Source of the DNA: Isotricha intestinalis
Taxonomy: Eukaryota > Ciliophora > Litostomatea > Vestibuliferida > Isotrichidae
Assembly: GCA_023807065.1 (NCBI GenBank)
Contig: JAJJLU010004568.1
Span: 1 to 11,582, forward strand
Direction: 5' to 3'
DNA: 11,582 bases
Below are positions 1 through 6,930 of this stretch, piece after piece. Both the position numbers and the translations under genes were made by a program. The notes beneath the pieces are model-generated. The model saw only the letters and a program-made list of their open reading frames with translations. It was not told where the DNA came from and did not search any database. Within the stretch, counting starts at the first letter, position 1, and the number at the start of each line of letters is the position of its first letter.

Positions 1-141
1 GCTGAAACTTATGCTTATCAAAATGTTTCTAATGGATTATATTTTAATGTTTCTTTAAGAGATGAAATTTATTTAGATCAAATTAATACTAATACAAAAA
101 GAAGTCTTATTAATACATTTCAATTTTTCCCTAAAAAATAA
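1..141 (+). CDS. 3' end of an unrecognised protein gene (partial)
   Basis: Frame 1 is open from the first base and ends at TAA, giving 46 residues of a C-terminus that ends in QFFPKK. Base composition and codon use (tta Leu, aga Arg, aat Asn) match the intact genes nearby, and the frame stays open while the sequence just after it is full of stops in all frames. It lies 87 bp upstream of the PUF gene on the same strand. The fragment holds no motif I recognise, so no function is offered. The start and most of the gene lie outside the window. Confidence 0.6.
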   Translation, partial: AETYAYQNVSNGLYFNVSLRDEIYLDQINTNTKRSLINTFQFFPKK

Positions 142-228
142 TAATAATACAAATATTATATATCACTTTTATTTTTTTTTTATTTAATAAATATTTATGT
201 AATTAATAAAAAGATTTTATTTATATAA

Positions 229-2211
229 ATGCTCATTTACTTTGATAAATCCCCAATAAGTTTAAATGAACAAATTAATCAAAGTGATATTTTGAATAAA
301 ATATCACCTGAATATAGTTTAAATTTATTAATTTCATCAATTCCAAATTTAAATTTTAAAAAACATCCTTCCACCAAATCAAATTCAATAAATGAAGGTG
401 ATATGGTTATTCAAAAAGAATTAATAATTTTATTAGAAGGAAAAGAGCCAAATAGTAGCAATAGTTCAATTTTTTTATCAAGAGAAGGAAGTATAGAAAG
501 AAAAGACTCTAGTTCTAATTTAAATTATTCTATGAATTCTTTAAATATAAGTAATGGTAATATTAAATTAGTTTATAAAGGGAATAATTTAAATAATCAA
601 AATAATAGTTCAAATAATAAATCTCTTTTTAAAAAACAACATTCATTAAATGAAAAAGACTATATTTTAAATAATGATAATAAAAATAATACTTCAGATA
701 AAAATATTCCATTTTCTAATTTATATAATTCTGATATTATAAATATCAAAAATGATAATATTTTAAGTAAAAATAGTATAATAACACAAAATATCATTCC
801 AGATAATTTAAGTCAATTTGAAAATTCAATTTCAAAAAATAAATATGATAATATGTCAATAAGTGAAATAACAAATCAATTATTTTTAATAGCGAAAAAA
901 CAAACTGGATGTAGATATTTGCAAAAATTAATATCTTTAACTGAAAATGATGATATAGTGAATAAATATTTTTATCCAAAATTATATCCTGCAAAATTAT
1001 TAGAATTATGTAATGATTTATTTGGAAATTACTTAGTTCAAAAAATGATACCATATTTAAATAAAGATAACTTATATTCATTTACATCATTAATAGTGAA
1101 GCATTTATTAAAATTATGTTTAAACCCTCATGGAACAAGAGTAGTTCAAGTTTATTTAGAACAAATAAAATTAGATAATCCTTTGTTAACTTTATTTACA
1201 AATAGTTTAATTCCTATTATGCCAAAATTAATTAATGATTTAAATGGAAGTTTTGTTTTAATGCATTATGCTTCAGTAGTTCCTTATCCTAATAATGATG
1301 TTATATTTGATTTTTTAAATAAAAATATAGTTAAAATCAGTGTTCAATCTTATTCTTGTTCTGCTTTACAAAAATGCATTGATATTGGTAATGAACAACA
1401 AAGTCAAAAATTACTTGAAAATATTAGTAATAATTCTATGTTTTTAATTTTAAATCAATACGGTAATTATGTTATTCAATTTGTTATTTCAAAAAATATT
1501 ATACCTATTAATGATAAAATTGTAGAAGGTTTTATAGATAATTTAATATTTTTAGCTAAGCAAAAATATTCTTCTAATGTTATTGAAAAATGCTTTGATT
1601 ATTGTTCTAATAAAATGAAAGAAAGAATAATTAATCAATTATCAGATGAAAAAATTATTAGAGATTTATTAAAAGATATGTATGGTAATTATGTCTTACA
1701 AAAAACTTTATCTATGATTCAAGACACAAAAAATAAACAATTTTTCTTACAAATTGTTGGAAGTGAATTAGGAAATTTACAATATCTTCCTTTTGGTCCT
1801 AAATTAATTAAAAAATTAATTCTATCATTTCCAGAATTAAAAAAGTATTCAAATCAAATTAATCTTTTAAATAATAATTATAATAATATGTTAAATCCTG
1901 GAAATTATTATATGAATTTAAACCAATTAAATAGACAAATGATAAATTTAAATATAAATAATATTTCAAATAACATAAGCAATGTAAATAATTACTATGG
2001 AATGATGGGTATGAATGTTAATAGAAATAATAATACAGGAATCAACAATAATTATGGATATTTTGATAATTCATTAAATATTCCAAATCCTTATAATATG
2101 ATAAATAATTATTATGTGAACAATAATAATGAGCAAATGTTAAACTCAAATCTTAATAATTTTATGAATAATAATATTTATTATGATAATATGAAAAACA
2201 ATTATAACTAA
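229..2211 (+). CDS. Pumilio/PUF-family RNA-binding protein
   Basis: This 660-residue protein has a Pumilio homology domain at about residues 210-535. PUF proteins bind 3' UTRs in the cytoplasm and usually repress translation or promote mRNA decay. Eight repeats are visible from their RNA-facing residues: R1 C228-R229-Q232, R2 N267-Y268-Q271, R3 T303-R304-Q307, R4 S341-F342-M345, R5 C377-S378-Q381, R6 N413-Y414-Q417, R7 S449-N450-E453, R8 N487-Y488-Q491. By the known PUF code (repeats 8 to 1 read RNA 5' to 3') this predicts UGUA-N-AUA, the classical Pumilio site, with repeat 4 atypical. The N-terminal 200 residues are Asn/Ser-rich. The tail after about 540 is Asn/Tyr/Met-rich and probably disordered. 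The start used is the first ATG of the frame; the next Met is residue 59. There is no intron. The family call is firm; orthology to a specific Pumilio gene is not claimed. Confidence 0.95.
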   Translation: MLIYFDKSPISLNEQINQSDILNKISPEYSLNLLISSIPNLNFKKHPSTKSNSINEGDMVIQKELIILLEGKEPNSSNSSIFLSREGSIERKDSSSNLNYSMNSLNISNGNIKLVYKGNNLNNQNNSSNNKSLFKKQHSLNEKDYILNNDNKNNTSDKNIPFSNLYNSDIINIKNDNILSKNSIITQNIIPDNLSQFENSISKNKYDNMSISEITNQLFLIAKKQTGCRYLQKLISLTENDDIVNKYFYPKLYPAKLLELCNDLFGNYLVQKMIPYLNKDNLYSFTSLIVKHLLKLCLNPHGTRVVQVYLEQIKLDNPLLTLFTNSLIPIMPKLINDLNGSFVLMHYASVVPYPNNDVIFDFLNKNIVKISVQSYSCSALQKCIDIGNEQQSQKLLENISNNSMFLILNQYGNYVIQFVISKNIIPINDKIVEGFIDNLIFLAKQKYSSNVIEKCFDYCSNKMKERIINQLSDEKIIRDLLKDMYGNYVLQKTLSMIQDTKNKQFFLQIVGSELGNLQYLPFGPKLIKKLILSFPELKKYSNQINLLNNNYNNMLNPGNYYMNLNQLNRQMINLNINNISNNISNVNNYYGMMGMNVNRNNNTGINNNYGYFDNSLNIPNPYNMINNYYVNNNNEQMLNSNLNNFMNNNIYYDNMKNNYN

Positions 2212-2343
2212 AATATTTTGATGTAAAGAATTTTTGATTATATCATTAATTTATAAATTTATTAAAGTAATTTATTTGTTAATTTATTAAAATAAAAAAA
2301 TTAAAATGAACTAAAAATATAATAATTTATATTTTAATAAAAA

Positions 2344-3624
2344 ATGGAATTAAATGAAGAAAAAAAACCAAAAAAAAAATTACTTAAATTTTCTCTATCA
2401 CTTCATAATACTGAAAATAAAACTGGTCAAACATTATTTCAAAAATTTAATTCAATTAAATTAAAAAAAAAAGAAATCAAACTTCCAGAAGTTTCAGAGC
2501 CCAGATCAATAACAATAGGTAATCAAAATATAACACCAAATCTCAAAAATAATAAAACATTTTTCAGAGCTCAAACTTCATCATTCAATTCTCAAGATAC
2601 AACTCTTAATCATTCAAGATTAAATAGTCTAAATACAAAAAATGAATTAAAAAAAGATTTTAAAAGACAAATTACTGGATTAGTATTTGAAATGGAAAAT
2701 TATCATAAATCTCAATTAAAAGGAAGAGGATTTTTAAAATTAAAAAAAGAAAATTCATTAGATAATGAAAAAAAAAAAGACAAATTTAATAGTACTCAAA
2801 CAATTATAAGAGTTGATAAAAGAAGATTGAAAACTCAAATTACAAAAAAAAATTTAGATAAATTAATTGGTTTTCAAAAAGATATAATTAAAGATGAAGT
2901 TTTATCTCAAAATAAAAAATTATTACAAAAACCAACAAATAATGTTGAAATGAATAAAGTTTTAATAAATGGTTTTGCATTAAATCAAGGAAATACAAGT
3001 ATGTCAATTGATTATTCTAAAAAATTTAGTGATTTACATGAAAAATATTATCATATTATGGAAAATATGAAAGAAAAAAAAATTTCAGTTAGAATTGAAA
3101 ATTTTGAAAAATTAAAATCATCAAAAAAAACATCTATTAAATTTCTTTCTAATATTAAACAACTTTCAAAATGGGAAAAAGAATATTTTAAAAATGAATA
3201 CAATAATGATAAAATGTCAAATTATGAATTTTCACTTTATAGAAATAATAAAAAGAAAGAAATTGAAAAGGAAATTCAAAGTAAATCTAGAGATTATGCA
3301 AATATAATTTTTGCAATTAATTGTGATGAATATGAAGAAATTAATAAGAAAGAAGATGTTTATGAAAGTACAAATGGTTTAGTTAGTTTTAGAAATTTAC
3401 AAAGAGTTGTTAAATTAAGAAATATTCAAAAAAATAAAGAGGATCAAGAAGATGAATTAAATATTACTCCTTCACAAATAAGAAAAGATAGGCAAAAAGA
3501 TGCTGGAAAAATAATTTTAACTTTAAATAATTTAGGACCTCCTAAATATATTAAATCTCATTTTAGAGGAATGACTTTAAGAAAATTTCAATCTATTTCT
3601 GGAAATTTTTTTGGAAGTTCTTAA
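2344..3624 (+). CDS. Unrecognised basic protein, 426 residues
   Basis: A long intronless frame starts at an ATG preceded by A/T-only leader sequence, 132 bp after the PUF gene, and ends in TAA. The protein is Lys-rich, with no signal peptide, membrane segment or enzyme motif that I can see. Residues 1-110 are low complexity with basic-residue clusters and several R-x-x-T patterns (R75-T78, R108-T111, R161-T164) that would suit basophilic kinases. Residues 220-330 are charged and probably helical (KWEKEYFKNEYNNDK region). The last 55 residues are less biased, running from ITPSQIRKDRQKDAGK to KFQSISGNFFG, and look like the part most likely to be conserved. A cytoskeletal or scaffold role is possible but is only a guess. 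Runs of 7-10 A within the gene make length errors in the assembly conceivable. Confidence 0.8.
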   Translation: MELNEEKKPKKKLLKFSLSLHNTENKTGQTLFQKFNSIKLKKKEIKLPEVSEPRSITIGNQNITPNLKNNKTFFRAQTSSFNSQDTTLNHSRLNSLNTKNELKKDFKRQITGLVFEMENYHKSQLKGRGFLKLKKENSLDNEKKKDKFNSTQTIIRVDKRRLKTQITKKNLDKLIGFQKDIIKDEVLSQNKKLLQKPTNNVEMNKVLINGFALNQGNTSMSIDYSKKFSDLHEKYYHIMENMKEKKISVRIENFEKLKSSKKTSIKFLSNIKQLSKWEKEYFKNEYNNDKMSNYEFSLYRNNKKKEIEKEIQSKSRDYANIIFAINCDEYEEINKKEDVYESTNGLVSFRNLQRVVKLRNIQKNKEDQEDELNITPSQIRKDRQKDAGKIILTLNNLGPPKYIKSHFRGMTLRKFQSISGNFFGSS

Positions 3625-3749
3625 AAAAATTAATTTAAAAAATATATTTATTTATAGTTTTTTTGGAAGTGAATAATATAAGTAAAAATACTGGAGTATT
3701 AATTGTAAAAAATAATATTTAATTTTTTTAATTATTTATTAAAAAAAAT

Positions 3750-5600
3750 TTATTTATAAATTTCGTTATAATATTCATCTGAGATATTGGAATCAATATC
3801 TCCATTTAATCTCTTTAATTTAATTGAAGCAATTGGTTTTTTAGATTCATGATATTTAATATTAAATTGATTTGTTTGATTATTACTTGAATGATTTGTT
3901 AAATAATAATTATTATTTTGTGTATTTTCTTTATTATCAACTAAAGAAATTAAATTTGAACGATAAACTTGTTTTTTTTTATAAAAAGAAAAATCTTTAA
4001 TAACTTGAGGAGAAGGTTTCCTCATTGTTGGAATATTATTATTAGTATTATTTACTGTATTTGTTCCATTTGTATTTATATTATTTTCTTTTGTAGTATA
4101 TACTGTATCTTGAGTATGAAAAGTTTTAATATTACTATTATAACTTTTTTCTCCAGGTGAATTTTTTGTTTCTGGAAGAAATATTTGTTCTTCTTCTTCA
4201 TGATGTGGACTTTCTATAATATTTATATTTTGATTTGATTTATAATTTGGTATATTATTTTTTGAATTTATTAATATACCACTTAAAGAATTTATTGATT
4301 TATTATTATTTTTTTTGTTATTGTTATTTGATGGAAAATTATTTAATATTGAAGATAAATTAATATAAGTTTTAACTTTTTGTCTTGGATTTTTTCCTTT
4401 TGAATTTCCACCAGAAGTATTATAAAATAATTTATTTTCCTGTTTTAAAGTATTATTTTTTCTATCATTATTAAATGATTTTACTTTCCTTTCTTTTTGA
4501 AGAGTAAAATTATTTTTTTTTGAAATTTTATTTATATATGTAGTTAATGAAGTGACACTAAATTTATGTTTTTCCCTTGAACTGTGACAAGATTTATTTT
4601 TTGAATTTCTTCTACTACTTTGATTTGAATTTAAATAATATTGTTGAAAATGTCTTTGAATAATATTATTAATATCATTATTTGAATTTGGTTTAAAATT
4701 ATTTTTGTTTTCTTGTTTTGAAAATATTTTTTTTGTTTTTGATTTTGAATTTGAATTAGTTGTTCTACTAATATTACTATTGCTTTTATTTTTCCTTTTA
4801 CTATTATTATTTATATTTACTTTTTTCCTAATATCCATATAATCAATAAAATTTGTTTTAAAAATAGGAATAGAAGTTTTTTGCTTTCTATTTGTAGAAT
4901 TATTTTTTGTAATATTTTTATTTATAATTTCATTAGTTTTTGATTTAGTTTTTTCAAGTTGATTAGCAGAAAAAATAGATTTATGAGATAAAGGGATTAA
5001 TTTAAAACCATTATTAACTTTAATATTATTTTTTTCTTTTTCTTCTTTAACATTTTGATGAGGAATAAAAACTTCTTCAGGAATAGATTCTATTTTAAAT
5101 AATAAATTTTCAGGAGTATGATTTCTTGGTGTTCTTTTTTGAGGTTTTATTTCAAATGAAAAAGTTGAAAATTCTTCATTTTCTAATTTATTATAATTAA
5201 AATGATCATTTACTCCAATATTAATATTTTCATTTTTTTGGATAATAAAATTTTCTTTTTTATTATTTTCAATTCTATTATTTATTTGATTTTTGAAAGA
5301 ATTACTCTTTTGACCACTATTACTATATTGATAACTTAAACTAGTACTATTATAATTATTTAAATTTTTAGATTGAGAATTACTATTTTTATTCGGGGTT
5401 TTTATAAAACTTGATGAAACATTTGGAATTTGATTTTTATCAATTGAAGATGGTAAGTTTATTTCATTGAAAATACTATTTAAATTTACTTTTTTTAATT
5501 GTTCTACTTGGATATTATTCTTTTTTGAATTAGGAGAATCATCGCAGTAGTTACATATTGATGGAGTGAATGGACTTTCTATATTTTGGTTCATCCGCAC
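3750..5600 (-). CDS. Large Asn/Ser/Lys-rich, probably disordered protein
   Basis: This 616-residue intronless frame is convergent with the preceding gene, with 125 bp between the two stop codons. I recognise no folded domain. It is dominated by Asn, Ser, Lys and Thr, with Asn runs around residues 425-435 and 505-522. Visible short features are a CNYC pair (C16, C19) near the N-terminus, nine Ser-Pro or Thr-Pro sites (S9, T12, S22, T68, T157, T162, S464, S481, S530), a basic Ser-rich stretch (about 262-345), an acidic patch HHEEEEQ (466-472), and three KEN triplets, one as DNKENT (555-560). These suggest a phospho-regulated scaffold, but composition alone could produce them. The start is ambiguous between Met1 and Met3 (MRM). 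The length of the open frame and its regular codon use in such A+T-rich DNA support a real gene. Confidence 0.75.
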   Translation of the reverse strand: MRMNQNIESPFTPSICNYCDDSPNSKKNNIQVEQLKKVNLNSIFNEINLPSSIDKNQIPNVSSSFIKTPNKNSNSQSKNLNNYNSTSLSYQYSNSGQKSNSFKNQINNRIENNKKENFIIQKNENINIGVNDHFNYNKLENEEFSTFSFEIKPQKRTPRNHTPENLLFKIESIPEEVFIPHQNVKEEKEKNNIKVNNGFKLIPLSHKSIFSANQLEKTKSKTNEIINKNITKNNSTNRKQKTSIPIFKTNFIDYMDIRKKVNINNNSKRKNKSNSNISRTTNSNSKSKTKKIFSKQENKNNFKPNSNNDINNIIQRHFQQYYLNSNQSSRRNSKNKSCHSSREKHKFSVTSLTTYINKISKKNNFTLQKERKVKSFNNDRKNNTLKQENKLFYNTSGGNSKGKNPRQKVKTYINLSSILNNFPSNNNNKKNNNKSINSLSGILINSKNNIPNYKSNQNINIIESPHHEEEEQIFLPETKNSPGEKSYNSNIKTFHTQDTVYTTKENNINTNGTNTVNNTNNNIPTMRKPSPQVIKDFSFYKKKQVYRSNLISLVDNKENTQNNNYYLTNHSSNNQTNQFNIKYHESKKPIASIKLKRLNGDIDSNISDEYYNEIYK

Positions 5601-6241
5601 TTTTCTTTTTAAATTTTTTTTTAATAAATTTAAATTTATTTAATTTTCATAATTTTTATAAACAGTTATTCTTTTTTTTTAGTTATTATATTAGAAATAG
5701 ATTTTTTTTTTCTTTCGATATTAAATTATTTCTCTACTACAATCATAATTAAATTAATCTTTTTATAAAAGAATAAAGAATTCATATATATCATATTTCT
5801 ATTTTATTTTTATCAATTAAATTTTTTTAAAAAATTCGGTTAAACATTTTTATTTATTGTTTCTAAAGGATTTTTATACTTCTAATTATTAAACTTTTAA
5901 TTATTTATTTTAATTCATCAACAATGAAAAAAAAATATATATATAAGTTACTTTTAATGTAATTTAAAATTTTTTTTAAATTAAATTTTTTAATATAATA
6001 AATAACTATTTATCATTAACTTTTTAATTGTTTTTTAATTATTAAATCCTTTTAATAAACTATAATTATTAAAAAATCAAAAAATTTTTTATTTCATTTT
6101 TTTTAATTGTAAATCTTATTTTTGAAAAATTAAAATATTTTCATTTCTGATATATAATATTTTGTCATGAAAATTAATGTTATATTATAAAAATATTAAA
6201 AAAGATTTTTCTCTTTTTCATTTCTTCTTCTCTTATTTAAT
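5601..6241. other. A+T-rich intergenic region with no gene seen
   Basis: About 640 bp lie between the start of the minus-strand Asn-rich gene and the tail of the Rab-like fossil. The sequence is almost all A and T with long T and A runs (for example near 5671-5680 and 5702-5711) and stops in every frame. I see no tRNA, no repeat array and no convincing coding remnant. The part next to 5600 presumably holds the promoter of the minus-strand gene. I cannot point to a specific promoter element. Confidence 0.6.
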
Positions 6242-6821
6242 CTAATAAATGCATCCTTTTTCTTCTTTTTCTTTTCGATTTAAATAAATTTGAGTTTTAT
6301 CATCTTTTAAATTTAATTTTTCACTTTCATAGCAAATACAATTAAATGATGAATCAATATTTGTATATTCTTTAACTGAAGTTTCAAAAAACATTGCTCC
6401 AATTGTTTTTAAATACTCCTTCATTTCTTATATTAAATTATTTTCATCATTTTCTAATTTTATATCCTTTTTGTTTTTAATAAGATTTTCAGACAATTTG
6501 ATAATTCAAGAAGTTTATTACATTCTTTATACCAAAAATCTTTAATTGAATGGAAAGTATTTTCATTCTCAATATAGAAAATTATTATATTAGTTCTAAT
6601 ATTAATTTTGACATAGAAAAATCTTTCTTGACCTGAAATACCCCAAAAATTTATTTTAATTCTTTTTTTTTCTTTTTTATGGTATATACGAATACAAATT
6701 GTCTCTATTATTGAAATATTAGAATCATTGAATGTATTTTGTGTTATTCTTGAAAATATTGAAGATTTTCCTACTAGAGAATCAAAAGAAAGATTACTTT
6801 AGTTATTTTATTTAATTTCAT
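6242..6821 (-). pseudogene. Decayed Rab-family small GTPase
   Basis: Read on the minus strand, pieces of a Rab GTPase appear in the correct order over about 190 codons but in shifting frames. From ATG at 6821, KVIFLL leads to a frame change at about 6784, exactly where Gly-Asp of the first GTP-binding loop should be. The frame then gives DSLVGKSS (6783-6760), WGISGQERF in place of WDTAGQERF (6645-6619), and FWYKEC. A second frame change near 6484 leads to NKKD (6475-6464), an in-frame TAA (6430-6428), then FFETSVKEYTNID, and a tail ending KGCIY before TAG. Order and spacing match the G1, G3, G4 and G5 motifs of Rabs, which control vesicle traffic. The G2 threonine and the G3 aspartate are replaced, so the copy looks dead rather than merely misread. 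It cannot be assigned to a Rab subfamily. Divergent from the NTPase-nuclease gene, with 109 bp between the two ATGs. Confidence 0.85.
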
Positions 6822-6930
6822 TTTTTATTATTTCAATAATATTTGAAAAAAAAATAATAATATCCTGAAAATAATAATTTTAATGAATATTTAATTTATA
6901 AATCAAAATATTTAATTCATAATATAAATT
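6822..6930. promoter_or_regulatory. Putative divergent promoter between Rab fossil and NTPase-nuclease gene
   Basis: These 109 bp separate the ATG of the minus-strand Rab fossil from the ATG of the plus-strand NTPase-nuclease gene. The DNA is almost purely A+T with A runs and TATA-like stretches (for example around 6894-6900 and 6920-6928), but in this genome such strings are everywhere. By position it must hold the 5' leader, and probably the promoter, of the NTPase-nuclease gene. An in-frame TAA at 6925-6927 fixes the gene's ATG at 6931. No specific factor site is claimed. Confidence 0.35.

Noticed and set aside
794..1081. Minus-strand open frame of 95 codons
   Set aside because: It lies inside the PUF gene on the opposite strand, with no homology signal; it is a shadow of the real frame.
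3604..3670. 13-bp direct repeat (seven T followed by GGAAGT) at the end of the 426-residue gene and again about 55 bp later
   Set aside because: A single short repeat next to a T run fits replication slippage and has no further structure.
3969..4160. Plus-strand open frame of 63 codons
   Set aside because: Antisense to the Asn-rich protein gene; its Ile/Phe-rich composition is just the complement of Asn/Lys codons.
5570..5752. Plus-strand open frame of 60 codons rich in Phe and Leu
   Set aside because: Overlaps the start of the minus-strand gene and T-rich spacer; T runs produce Phe-rich frames by composition alone.
5601..6241. Possible RNA gene in the long spacer
   Set aside because: I found no tRNA-like arms, no G+C-richer island and no stable long stem beyond what A/T repetition gives.
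6428..6430. TAA as a glutamine codon (ciliate-type code), which would bridge stops in the Rab and second fossils
   Set aside because: All intact genes end at TAA followed by further stops in frame, and the Rab fossil also needs frame changes and has lost key residues, so code reassignment does not rescue it.
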